Assembly: GCA_013214715.1 (NCBI GenBank)
Contig: JABSSB010000013.1
Location: forward strand, 1-22,309
From: Paracoccaceae bacterium
GTDB lineage: Bacteria; Pseudomonadota; Alphaproteobacteria; Rhodobacterales; Rhodobacteraceae
Direction: 5' to 3'
Length of the DNA: 22,309 bases
A program made the translations under genes and the position numbers. Below are positions 14,932 to 22,221 of the stretch, piece by piece (the first letter of the stretch is position 1; each line of letters begins with the position of its first letter). The notes under the pieces are model-generated. The model had not been told where the DNA came from, made no database searches, and saw only the letters and a program-made list of their open reading frames with translations.

Positions 14932-15357
14932 ATGGATTTGAGCGAACAGTTGATGTGGGGCACCGTCTTTTTGACAACCTGCATAGTGTTGCACACGATC
15001 GTCGTGTCCTTCAGCGTTGGTTTTCTCAATCGCTTTGGTGAGCGCGCTTCTGACCGTGTGGCACCGCAATTGCTGCGCCTGTCGGCTGCCATCATCATCA
15101 CGGTTCTGGGGCATACGGCACAGGTCTGGATCTGGGCGCATGCCCTACTGAGCCGCGACATTTTTTCCGACTGGAACACGGCCATTTATTTTTCCCTCGT
15201 GACGTATACTGCTCTTGGATACGGCGACATCACGCTGGGAGAGGGCGCGCGGGTTTTTGCGGCTTTTGCGGCTGTGACAGGGCTGTTGGGCTTTGGGATT
15301 TCGACCGCTTTCATCGCGGCGCTTCTGTCCAAGATGCTGCGCCGTGCGCAAGGCTGA
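14932..15357 (+). CDS. Small potassium-channel-like (Ion_trans_2) membrane protein
   Basis: 141 residues with membrane helices at about 8-30, 50-72 and 107-131 and a re-entrant pore loop carrying the selectivity filter TALGYGD (93-99). The filter resembles the K+ channel T-T-V-G-Y-G-D, but the second threonine position is alanine (A94) and leucine replaces valine (L95). The Gly-Tyr-Gly core needed for K+ selection is kept. No cytoplasmic RCK or cyclic-nucleotide domain is present, so gating is unknown. GGGGAGTGAG upstream of the ATG is a good ribosome binding site. The gene is divergent from the ABC operon (75-bp gap) and ends 4 bp from the convergent cardiolipin synthase gene. Confidence 0.82.
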   Translation: MDLSEQLMWGTVFLTTCIVLHTIVVSFSVGFLNRFGERASDRVAPQLLRLSAAIIITVLGHTAQVWIWAHALLSRDIFSDWNTAIYFSLVTYTALGYGDITLGEGARVFAAFAAVTGLLGFGISTAFIAALLSKMLRRAQG

Positions 15358-15361
15358 TGGG

Positions 15362-16774
15362 TTACAGCAAGGGTGAAAACAGGCGCGCGACAGGGGCCCC
15401 CTGACGCACCCAGAACGGCTGTTCTGACAAAGATTTCTTGAGCTCGATGGCACGTCCCATGTCGCGGTCCAGCATCAGCGATACACGCGCCGCCATGTCA
15501 TCATCAAACATCAGCACCATCGCTTCGAAATTCAGGCGAAACGACCGACTGTCGAGGTTGGTGGTGCCCACGGCGGCGATCCGATCATCCACCACAAAAG
15601 CCTTTTGGTGCATGAACCCGTCGGTATATCGAAATACGCGCACGCCGACCTCTCTGATCGTGTCGAAATAGGCAAAGGCCGCCAGCCATGGCAACGTGTG
15701 GTCGATCACATCGGGCACCAGAATGCGCACATCCACCCCCCGCAGTGCGGCATGGCGCAGGGCGCGGATCACATCGATATCCGGCACGAAATAAGGCGAC
15801 GCGAGCCAGATCCTCTCCCGCGCCTGGGAAATCGCGGCAAAGATCAACATCGTGCCGGTTTCCGCCGCGTCGGCCGGACCGGTCGGCACCAACAGCGCGG
15901 GCATGTCATCTCCGGCGGTGCCGGAATTCCAGTTGAGATCTTCTAGCAAGAGCTCTCCGGTCATCCAGTGCCAGTCTTCGACATAGATGAGCTGCAGCTG
16001 GGACACGATCGGGCCTTCGACCCGAAGATGCGTATCCCGCCAGGGGCCATAGGTCGGGTCGCGGCCCATATATTCATCCGCCGCATTCAAACCGCCAGTG
16101 AATCCGATCTGGCCGTCAATCACGATGGTCTTGCGGTGGTTGCGGTAATTGATCTGGAACCGAAAGCGTGGGCCTCGCCGCCTGCGACGCTCGGCAATCT
16201 GCACGCCGCCTGCGCTGAGACGATCGGTGAAACTGCGCGACAGCCTGAGGCTGCCAACCGTATCGACCATCACCCGCACATGGACCCCACGAGCGGCAGC
16301 GGCAAGCAGTCGGTCGGCCAGCGCGTTGCCAAGATGGTCGTCGCGCAGAATATAGACCTGGAAGAGGATATAGGTTTCGGCCCGATCCAATGCGGCAAAC
16401 ACCGCGTCATAGGTGGCTTGCCCATCTATCAGTAAATCGGCTGCATTGCCCCGCACCGTTGGCAATCCAGCGCAATATTCAAACGGAGCAACATTGACCG
16501 GCACGCTGTCGGGGTAGGGCGCAAAGGCTTCGGCTTGTGCTTTCAGACCGGCAATCACGGCCTCGGTCTTGCGGCGTGTGATCAGGTAGCCGCGATAGCG
16601 GTGATGTCCGAGAAAGAGATAAAGCGGCACGGCGAAGAACGGTGCTGACAGCAGAAAAATCGCCCAACCCAACGCCCCTTGCGGTGTCCGCGCTGTATGC
16701 GCGGCACGAAAGGCAAAAAACACGGCTGACAGCACGATCAAGGACGCCAGCGTTGAGGTGATCGCAAAAAACAT
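15362..16774 (-). CDS. cls: Cardiolipin synthase (phospholipase D superfamily)
   Basis: 470 residues. The enzyme joins two phosphatidylglycerol molecules, or a related pair, to make cardiolipin at the inner membrane. Two N-terminal membrane helices (about 3-25 and 35-57) precede two HKD catalytic motifs: NHRKTIVIDG (H213, K215, D220) and MHQKAFVVDD (H389, K391, D396). The spacing and length match bacterial ClsA-type enzymes. It starts 31 bp downstream of the Ppx/GppA gene on the same strand and may be co-transcribed with it. The Shine-Dalgarno before the ATG is weak. The arginine-rich run near residues 195-203 is a plausible membrane-surface contact. Confidence 0.93.
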   Translation of the reverse strand: MFFAITSTLASLIVLSAVFFAFRAAHTARTPQGALGWAIFLLSAPFFAVPLYLFLGHHRYRGYLITRRKTEAVIAGLKAQAEAFAPYPDSVPVNVAPFEYCAGLPTVRGNAADLLIDGQATYDAVFAALDRAETYILFQVYILRDDHLGNALADRLLAAAARGVHVRVMVDTVGSLRLSRSFTDRLSAGGVQIAERRRRRGPRFRFQINYRNHRKTIVIDGQIGFTGGLNAADEYMGRDPTYGPWRDTHLRVEGPIVSQLQLIYVEDWHWMTGELLLEDLNWNSGTAGDDMPALLVPTGPADAAETGTMLIFAAISQARERIWLASPYFVPDIDVIRALRHAALRGVDVRILVPDVIDHTLPWLAAFAYFDTIREVGVRVFRYTDGFMHQKAFVVDDRIAAVGTTNLDSRSFRLNFEAMVLMFDDDMAARVSLMLDRDMGRAIELKKSLSEQPFWVRQGAPVARLFSPLL

Positions 16775-16805
16775 GGGTCAAACCTGCGCCAGGGCAGGGA
16801 TCATA

Positions 16806-17918
16806 TCAGTAGGGGCCATCTTCCAAAACGCCGTGTGCGCTCATTTGAGCGTAGAGCAAACCTTCGCGCAGGCCCCGATCGGCGACTGACAGCCTATCTG
16901 TTGGCCAGCAGCGCAGCAAAGCCTGCAGAATCGCAGCCCCGGACATGATCAGCGCATGGCGGTCTTCGCCGATACGCGGGTCGCGGCGGCGGCCTTGCGG
17001 ACCCAGCGCCAGATAGCGGCGGATCACTGCGTCGATCTGGTCCGAGCTCATCCGTAGCCCATCCACCTTGGCCCGTTCATAGCGTCGCAGCCCAAGGTGA
17101 GAGGCCGCAACCGTGGTCACCGTGCCGGATGTGCCAATAATCTGGAACCCTGCGCGGGCCTGTTCGTCTTTGTATGGGGCGAATTCGGCCAGCTGTTCCT
17201 CGAAGAACCAACTCATCAACGCAAAGCGTGCGGCATCATCATCGACATCATTGAACTGATCGCGCAGCGTCGCCACGCCCAGCGGAACCGAAATCCAGTC
17301 CACGACCTTGGCGGTTGGAAACGGGCTGTCAGCGGAATGAAACCCGGCATGCAGCCGCATGATCGCTCGGGGGCGGTCGCGATTGGGCACGGCCGACAGA
17401 TCGATCCAAACCAGTTCGGTCGAGCCGCCGCCAATATCCACCACCAGCAACTGATCCGTGCGCGTCGACACCAAAGGCGCGCAGGAGATAACGGCCAGCC
17501 GCGCCTCTTCCTCGGGTTGGATGATCTCCAACTCTAGGCCGGTTTCGCGTTTGACCTGCCGGATGAAATCGCGCGCATTCTTGGCGCGGCGGCAGGCCTC
17601 AGTGGCCACCAGCCGCATATGCCGGACCTTGTTGCGTTTCAGCTTTTGTTTGCAGATGCGCAGCGCCTGCACCGTGCGCGACATCGACCCGTGCGACAGC
17701 CGACCCGAGGCTTCCAACCCCGCGCCCAGCTGCACGGATTTCGAAAAGCTGTCGACCACATGGAAGCCGCTGCCCTTGGGTTGGGCAACCAGCATCCGAC
17801 AGCTGTTTGTTCCCAAATCCAGCGCCGCATAGAGCGCGTGCGGATCGGGCGATTTGGGCGCGGGGCTCTCGACCGGGACCGGGAAAGCGCCCGCACCTTT
17901 GGGACGCTTGGGCGCCAT
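16806..17918 (-). CDS. Ppx/GppA family phosphatase (exopolyphosphatase / pppGpp hydrolase)
   Basis: 370 residues with the ASKHA-fold motifs of the family: ALDLGTNSCRMLVA (about 32-45), the acidic pair in QPEEEARLA (E136-E138, catalytic region), DIGGGSTEL (161-169), GTSGTVTTVAA (262-272) and ADRGLREGLL near the C-terminus. Members release phosphate from inorganic polyphosphate or convert pppGpp to ppGpp. At this length it lacks the C-terminal HD-type extension of the E. coli enzymes, as is common in alphaproteobacteria. The Shine-Dalgarno GGAGGG (17926-17931, minus strand) lies 7 bases before the ATG. It is divergent from the one-carbon operon and upstream of cls. Which of the two activities dominates cannot be told here. 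Confidence 0.9.
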   Translation of the reverse strand: MAPKRPKGAGAFPVPVESPAPKSPDPHALYAALDLGTNSCRMLVAQPKGSGFHVVDSFSKSVQLGAGLEASGRLSHGSMSRTVQALRICKQKLKRNKVRHMRLVATEACRRAKNARDFIRQVKRETGLELEIIQPEEEARLAVISCAPLVSTRTDQLLVVDIGGGSTELVWIDLSAVPNRDRPRAIMRLHAGFHSADSPFPTAKVVDWISVPLGVATLRDQFNDVDDDAARFALMSWFFEEQLAEFAPYKDEQARAGFQIIGTSGTVTTVAASHLGLRRYERAKVDGLRMSSDQIDAVIRRYLALGPQGRRRDPRIGEDRHALIMSGAAILQALLRCWPTDRLSVADRGLREGLLYAQMSAHGVLEDGPY

Positions 17919-18076
17919 TTTTGCGCCCTCCGACTATATCGTGTTGATATTACAATAGGCACGAAAGCTCGCGGCCTGCAAGATGGTCGCTGCATGCCGT
18001 CTGAATGTCGAAAACAGGCGTCGCAAAAAGTCCGCGACATCTTACATAGGTCCAACGAATAGAAGAGGAGCGAGTC
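17919..18076. other. 158-bp divergent intergenic region
   Basis: It holds the start signals of the Ppx/GppA gene (minus) and the one-carbon operon (plus). On the minus strand TATAGT (17938-17933) could be a -10 box, but no good -35 is paired with it. A 5-bp dyad GTCGC/GCGAC (18020-18038) lies about 40 bp before the plus-strand start. I looked for SAM- or SAH-type riboswitch signatures because of the methionine-related genes and found none that is convincing. Confidence 0.4.
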
Positions 18077-18373
18077 ATGCCGGATGTAACGGTGGTCTAC
18101 TGGCGCGATATCCCGGCCCAGGTGATCGTGGGCAAGGGACGGCGTGGCGCGAAAAAACAACTGACCGAACGGTTTGAGCAGGCGATTGATCGCGCTGCCA
18201 TGAAGGTCGGCGCGCACGACACCGATGCCTATTTGGCCGAATGGCGCAAAGCGCCGCCCTATGAGGTCGATGGCACCCCCGATGAGGTCGTCGCGGCCGA
18301 GGCCGCGCGGCTGGAACAGGAATTTGACAGCGACCGTCTGAAGGCGCTGATCGAGAATGACGGATGGGCCTGA
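18077..18373 (+). CDS. 'Virulence factor' family protein (small, one-carbon operon)
   Basis: 98 residues, matching the small Pfam 'Virulence_fact' family: VTVVYWRDIPAQVIVGKGRR near the N-terminus, then RFEQAIDRAAMKVGAHDTDA and a C-terminal acidic helix. The family name is historical and no virulence role is implied. In alphaproteobacteria the gene is repeatedly found beside methylenetetrahydrofolate reductase and corrinoid methyltransferase genes, as here, which suggests an accessory role in methyl-group transfer. GAGGAG precedes the ATG. It is soluble and starts a three-gene operon; the next start follows 26 bp after its stop. Confidence 0.8.
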   Translation: MPDVTVVYWRDIPAQVIVGKGRRGAKKQLTERFEQAIDRAAMKVGAHDTDAYLAEWRKAPPYEVDGTPDEVVAAEAARLEQEFDSDRLKALIENDGWA

Positions 18374-18387
18374 GGCTCACATCACTG

Positions 18388-18394
18388 AAGGAGG
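18388..18394 (+). promoter_or_regulatory. Ribosome binding site of the MTHFR gene
   Basis: AAGGAGG lies 5 bases before the ATG at 18400. It fixes this start against the in-frame ATG at 18364, which overlaps the preceding gene. Confidence 0.85.
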
Positions 18395-18399
18395 CCGTG

Positions 18400-19332
18400 A
18401 TGGCTCTGTTGAATTTCCGCAAAAAGGACGAGATCGCCCCGGCCCCAGGCGCCACGCCTGAGATGGAGGCGCTCCTGCAAGGCTATTCGATCGAGGTGAT
18501 GCCCCGCACGGCTGCCAAGGTTGAAGACTTCCGCGCCCTGCTGCCTGAAGGCACACGGGTCTATATCGCGCATATCGAAGGCACTCCGATTGACGACATG
18601 GTGGCCACGGCCAAACGGCTGAACGCCGATGGCTATCGGGTCATGCCGCATTTCCCGGCGCGGATCATCAAGGACAAGGCCACGCTGGCCGATTGGATCG
18701 CCCGCTATCAGGGCGAGGCGAATGTGAAACAGGCGCTCCTGTTGGCTGGTGGCGTGGCGCAGCCCGTGGGGGATTTCGACAGCTCGATGCAGTTGATGGA
18801 AACGGGCCTCTTTGATGAGGCTGGATTTACCCATCTGCATGTGGCGGGTCACCCCGAAGGCAACAAGGATATCGATCCCGACGGCAGCCGCACAAATGTG
18901 GACGCCGCGCTGCGTTGGAAGCAGGACTTTGCCAGCCGCACCGATGCGCAGATGGCGCTGGCAACACAGTTTGCCTTTGACGCGGCGGGCATCATCAAAT
19001 GGGCCGATGACATCAAGGCCGCAGGCATCACGCTGCCGATCCATATTGGCATCGCCGGCCCGGCCAAGCTGCAGACCCTGATCAAATTCGCGATCGCCTG
19101 CGGTGTGGGGCCGTCCCTGAAAGTGTTGGAGCGGCGTGCGCTGGATATCTCGAAGCTGCTGTTGCCCTATGAGCCGACAGATGTTTTGACAGACCTGGCT
19201 GCCCACAAGGCGGCGAATCCGGAATTCAACATCACCAACGTGCATTTCTTCCCACTGGGTGGGATCAAGACCAACGCCAACTGGGCAATCGACAATGGCG
19301 GCGCCTCGGCCCGCCCGGCCAATGCCAACTGA
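18400..19332 (+). CDS. Methylenetetrahydrofolate reductase family protein
   Basis: 310 residues. The TIM-barrel flavoprotein family reduces 5,10-methylene-H4folate to 5-methyl-H4folate, the methyl donor for methionine. Supporting segments are GHPEGNKDIDPDGS, the MTHFR pattern TQFAFDAAGIIKWADDIKAA, then ITLPIHIGIAGP and FFPLGGIKT near the C-terminus. The sequence is divergent from E. coli MetF but is the form common in Rhodobacteraceae. The start at 18400 follows a near-perfect Shine-Dalgarno. The next gene, 11 bp downstream, encodes the methyltransferase that would use its product, so substrate channelling or co-regulation is likely. MTHFR-like proteins acting in other one-carbon routes are an alternative. 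Confidence 0.85.
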   Translation: MALLNFRKKDEIAPAPGATPEMEALLQGYSIEVMPRTAAKVEDFRALLPEGTRVYIAHIEGTPIDDMVATAKRLNADGYRVMPHFPARIIKDKATLADWIARYQGEANVKQALLLAGGVAQPVGDFDSSMQLMETGLFDEAGFTHLHVAGHPEGNKDIDPDGSRTNVDAALRWKQDFASRTDAQMALATQFAFDAAGIIKWADDIKAAGITLPIHIGIAGPAKLQTLIKFAIACGVGPSLKVLERRALDISKLLLPYEPTDVLTDLAAHKAANPEFNITNVHFFPLGGIKTNANWAIDNGGASARPANAN

Positions 19333-19343
19333 AAGACGAGCCA

Positions 19344-20405
19344 ATGACGCAGACCATCGTTGAAAGCAAAACCAAAACCGCGATCATCGGCTTTGACCAG
19401 CCGTTCTGCGTGATTGGCGAACGGATCAATCCCACCGGCCGCAAAAAGCTGGCCGCAGAACTGGAAGCGGGCGATTTTTCGACCGTTGAAAAAGACGCGC
19501 TGGCGCAGGTTGCGGCCGGGGCCACGATTCTCGATATCAATGCAGGGGTCGTCTACAACTCCAACCCCAACCCCAATGAGACCGAGCCGCCGCTGATGCG
19601 CCAGATCATCGAACTGGTACAGGGGCTGGTGGATGTGCCGCTCTGCATCGACAGCTCGGTCCCCAGGGCGCTGGAGGCCGGTCTTGAGGTCTGCGAAGGC
19701 CGTCCGCTTTTGAACTCGGTCACTGGCGAGGAAGAACGGTTGGAGCAGATCCTGCCGCTGGTGAAGAAATACAACGTGCCGGTCGTGGCGATTTCCAACG
19801 ATGACACCGGCATTTCCGAAGATCCGGATGTGCGCTTTGCCGTGGCCAAGAAAATCGTCGAACGGGCTGCCGATTTTGGCATCCCCGCGCATGACATCGT
19901 GGTGGATCCGCTTGTGATGCCGATCGGGGCGATGGCCACCGCAGGTAATCAGGTTTTCACGCTGGTGCGTCGCCTGCGCGAAGAACTGGGCGTGAACACG
20001 ACCTGTGGTGCGTCCAACATCTCTTTCGGGCTGCCGAACCGTCATGGCATCAACAACGCGTTCCTGCCTATGGCAATGGGCGCGGGCATGACTTCGGCCA
20101 TCATGAACCCAGTGGCGTTGCCCGTGACGCAAAAGAAGATTGCCGAAAAGAAAGCCGAGGTTGAAGCCGCTGGCGTCATCCTGCCCGAAGGCATGGAGGA
20201 TGAGGCTTTTGTGACGCTGTTTGGGCTTGGCTCCACCAAGTGGCGCCCTGGCAAAGAGATGGAGGCCATCCGCGCGGCCAATCTGTTGACCGACAATGAC
20301 GCCCATGGCGGACAGTGGATCCGGTTCAACAAAGCCCCTGATGCTGAGGGCGCTGAAGGCGGGGGCCGCCGCGGGCGCGGGGGTGGCCGCAGACGCCGTG
20401 CATAA
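19344..20405 (+). CDS. Methyltetrahydrofolate:corrinoid methyltransferase (pterin-binding family)
   Basis: 353 residues. The pterin-binding TIM barrel shared by MetH domain 2, AcsE and dihydropteroate synthase is evident: IGERINPTGRKKL (24-36), ILDINAG (62-68), IDSSVPRAL (102-110), LNSVTGE (123-129) and GASNISFGLPNR (222-233). It transfers the methyl group of methyl-H4folate to a cob(I)alamin protein. Beside MTHFR and away from any full metH, it is most plausibly one piece of a split B12-dependent methionine synthase of the Rhodobacteraceae type, with the corrinoid and homocysteine pieces encoded elsewhere. After the barrel there is an unusual 70-residue extension ending in a Gly/Arg-rich tail (EGGGRRGRGGGRRRRA, 338-353). 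A strong terminator follows. Confidence 0.87.
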   Translation: MTQTIVESKTKTAIIGFDQPFCVIGERINPTGRKKLAAELEAGDFSTVEKDALAQVAAGATILDINAGVVYNSNPNPNETEPPLMRQIIELVQGLVDVPLCIDSSVPRALEAGLEVCEGRPLLNSVTGEEERLEQILPLVKKYNVPVVAISNDDTGISEDPDVRFAVAKKIVERAADFGIPAHDIVVDPLVMPIGAMATAGNQVFTLVRRLREELGVNTTCGASNISFGLPNRHGINNAFLPMAMGAGMTSAIMNPVALPVTQKKIAEKKAEVEAAGVILPEGMEDEAFVTLFGLGSTKWRPGKEMEAIRAANLLTDNDAHGGQWIRFNKAPDAEGAEGGGRRGRGGGRRRRA

Positions 20406-20416
20406 ATCCGATCTAT

Positions 20417-20448
20417 GGCCGGGCTCAAATGCCCGGCCTTTTCGTTTT
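20417..20448 (+). terminator. Rho-independent terminator of the one-carbon operon
   Basis: GGCCGGGC-TCAAAT-GCCCGGCC (20417-20438) is a perfect 8-bp stem followed by TTTTCGTTTT. It starts 11 bp after the methyltransferase stop codon. Confidence 0.92.
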
Positions 20449-20465
20449 GAGCTCACGCCTTTTCA

Positions 20466-20484
20466 TTGACGCCATGACGTCATG
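20466..20484 (+). promoter_or_regulatory. Candidate promoter element and operator upstream of the RHH gene
   Basis: TTGACG (20466-20471) resembles a -35 box. It is followed directly by a perfect 12-bp palindrome, CATGACGTCATG (20473-20484), with a further GTCAT copy just after. Ribbon-helix-helix proteins often bind such short palindromes in their own promoters, so autoregulation is plausible. The matching -10 is weak, and the evidence is sequence pattern only. Confidence 0.4.
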
Positions 20485-20518
20485 TCATCATCGTTTCGCC
20501 ATAACGGGGGCGAAGCGA

Positions 20519-20665
20519 GTGGCTAAGGACAGCAAGAAGAACACCTCTTTGCGGCTAGAGGCCAAAACGCTCAAAGCCCTCAAAATCCGAGCCATTGAAG
20601 ACGACACCAGTGTTCAAAAGCTGGTGGAGCGTCTGATTGAGGACTACTTGAAGTGCTGCAATTAA
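20519..20665 (+). CDS. Small ribbon-helix-helix DNA-binding-like protein
   Basis: 48 residues from a GTG start (VAKDSKKNTSLRLEAKTLKA...). The pattern is a short beta strand (NTSLRLE), a helix (AKTLKALKIRAIEDD), a turn and a second helix (SVQKLVERLIEDYLK), which is the MetJ/Arc ribbon-helix-helix fold seen in antitoxins, CopG-type regulators and some plasmid partition proteins. The frame is open further upstream, with ATG at 20474 inside the palindrome and at 20429 inside the terminator, but the fold needs only the last 48 residues. GGGGG about 11-15 bases before the GTG is a possible ribosome binding site. No toxin gene follows; instead a CHAD protein gene starts 14 bp after its stop. Confidence 0.6.
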   Translation: MAKDSKKNTSLRLEAKTLKALKIRAIEDDTSVQKLVERLIEDYLKCCN

Positions 20666-20679
20666 ACCGAGGGCGGCGC

Positions 20680-22221
20680 ATGCAGGCGACCAGAGACGTG
20701 CTGGTATTGACAGGGGCGTTTGAGGCCAGTCTGAGAGAGGCTTTGCCGCGCAAACTGCGGCTGGTGGACAGGGCTGAGCACTCTGATGTGCCAATTATGC
20801 TGCGCGACACCCATGATCAGGACTTGCGCGATGCGGGTCAGATTCTGGTGCAGTTTGACAATGATTGGGTTCTGATCGGGTCCGATGGTTTGATGATCGA
20901 AGGGCCATTCGCGGCATCTGGCTTCGTGGCCGACCTGCCGGCAGGACCGCTGCGCGATGGTTTGAGCTCTGTGCCCGATTTGCGGGCGCTTCTGCCACTG
21001 GCCTCGGGCACAGGGGCGCGGCAAAGCCTTGCTTTGCTTGATGACGAAGACAAAACATTGGCGCGCTTGTTTTTGCTGTGTCTGTCAGGGCCGGGCGGTT
21101 CTGTCACTTTGGCCTCTCTGCAGGGGCTGCGCGGCTATGACAAAGCGTTGGCGCAGCTGCGAAAAGCACTATTGCCTGCAGCCACGCGCCCAGATCAATT
21201 GGCCGAGAAGGTATTTGCCGCACTGGCCCCGGATCTGCCGCGTTATGTCGCCAAGCCGGACATTCCCATGGCGCGCGACGACAATGCCTTCGACGCAGCA
21301 AGCCGGATCAACGTCGCCTATATCGATGTGGCGCGGTTGAATGAAGACGGTGTGATGGCCGATCTGGATACCGAGTTTTTGCATGATTACCGCGTGGCGC
21401 TCCGCAAGGTCCGCTCCGTCCTGTCGCTGTTCAAGGGCGTCTATTCGGACCCGCAGACCATCATGCTGAAAGAGGCTTTTTCCGAGCATATGGCTCATAC
21501 CGGCCGCCTGCGAGATCTGGACGTGTATCTTTTGGATCGACAAACCTATTTTGATCTCGTGCCCAACAGCTTGCATCCCGGTCTGGATGTGATGTTCGCC
21601 GCGTTTGAGGCAGAGCGCAAAACCTGCCTGAAAGCGATTGCCAAGCGGTTCAAATCCAAAGCCTATGACAAGAACATCTCGGACCTGCGCGAGATGTTTG
21701 TCACTCCGACGGCCCTGCAGGCTGGCCCCAACGGGGCACTGGATTGTGAGACCTATGCCAAACAGCTGATCTGGAAGCGGTATCGCAAGGTTTGCAAAAT
21801 CGCCCGCGCGATCGATGAGCAGACCCCGGATGACGATGTGCATGAACTGCGCATCCACTGCAAAAAACTGCGCTACCTGATGGAGTTTTTTACGCCCATG
21901 TTCGACAAGGCCGAGGTCAAGATAATGATCAAGGCTTTGAAAAAGCTTCAGGATGTTCTGGGGTTGTTCAATGATTATTCGGTCCAGCAGGATAGTTTGC
22001 GCGACTTTCTTGAGGCGCGTGCGGCGGTCGCGCCGCGCAGTGCCAAGTCCCGCGCGCAGGAAATGGCCGTGGCGCAATCGGTTGGGGCGCTGATTGCCAT
22101 ACTGCATCGCCGCCAGCTTGAACAGCGCGCTCTGGTCGAAGCCCGCTTCGCCGAATTTGACAGCAAGGGCACGCGCGCCCGATTTGTGGCACAGTTTCAG
22201 GCCGGGGAGGCCCGCATATGA
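20680..22221 (+). CDS. CHAD domain protein with a degenerate CYTH-like N-terminus
   Basis: 513 residues from the ATG at 20680, preceded by GAGGG; a GTG at 20653 is an alternative that would overlap the RHH gene. The C-terminal part (about 225-500) is a CHAD domain, an all-helical module with conserved His/Arg/Lys that binds polyphosphate: LHDYRVALRKVRSVLSLF (H235, R238, R242, R245), GRLRDLDVYL and VHELRIHCKKLRYLMEFF (H388, R391, K395, R398). The N-terminal part (about 1-190) resembles a worn CYTH domain, as in DTHDQDLRDAGQILVQF, but the E-x-E-x-K triphosphate-binding motif is missing. CHAD proteins have been shown in other bacteria to bind polyphosphate granules. The stop overlaps the start of a ParA-family gene by ATGA, so the two are translationally coupled. 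Confidence 0.85.
   Translation: MQATRDVLVLTGAFEASLREALPRKLRLVDRAEHSDVPIMLRDTHDQDLRDAGQILVQFDNDWVLIGSDGLMIEGPFAASGFVADLPAGPLRDGLSSVPDLRALLPLASGTGARQSLALLDDEDKTLARLFLLCLSGPGGSVTLASLQGLRGYDKALAQLRKALLPAATRPDQLAEKVFAALAPDLPRYVAKPDIPMARDDNAFDAASRINVAYIDVARLNEDGVMADLDTEFLHDYRVALRKVRSVLSLFKGVYSDPQTIMLKEAFSEHMAHTGRLRDLDVYLLDRQTYFDLVPNSLHPGLDVMFAAFEAERKTCLKAIAKRFKSKAYDKNISDLREMFVTPTALQAGPNGALDCETYAKQLIWKRYRKVCKIARAIDEQTPDDDVHELRIHCKKLRYLMEFFTPMFDKAEVKIMIKALKKLQDVLGLFNDYSVQQDSLRDFLEARAAVAPRSAKSRAQEMAVAQSVGALIAILHRRQLEQRALVEARFAEFDSKGTRARFVAQFQAGEARI

Noticed and set aside
14857..15141. Longer N-terminus for the ABC ATPase
   Set aside because: The extension crosses the divergent gene on the other strand and is not ABC-like; the protein starting at 14856 has the standard length and start.
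18020..18038. GTCGC/GCGAC dyad upstream of the one-carbon operon as a regulator site or riboswitch stem
   Set aside because: Only five base pairs with a 9-nt loop; too short to support a claim.
18061..18079. GAGGAGCG before the 98-residue gene resembles the start of the SAH riboswitch consensus
   Set aside because: It lies directly before the ATG as a normal Shine-Dalgarno; the remaining conserved riboswitch core is absent.
19167..20456. A 429-residue open frame on the minus strand opposite the methyltransferase gene
   Set aside because: Arg/His-rich antisense shadow; it runs across the plus-strand terminator and shows no family features.
20429..20518. Longer N-terminus (30 extra residues) for the ribbon-helix-helix protein
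   Set aside because: It would begin inside the terminator stem and adds no recognisable structure; the GTG at 20519 covers the whole fold.
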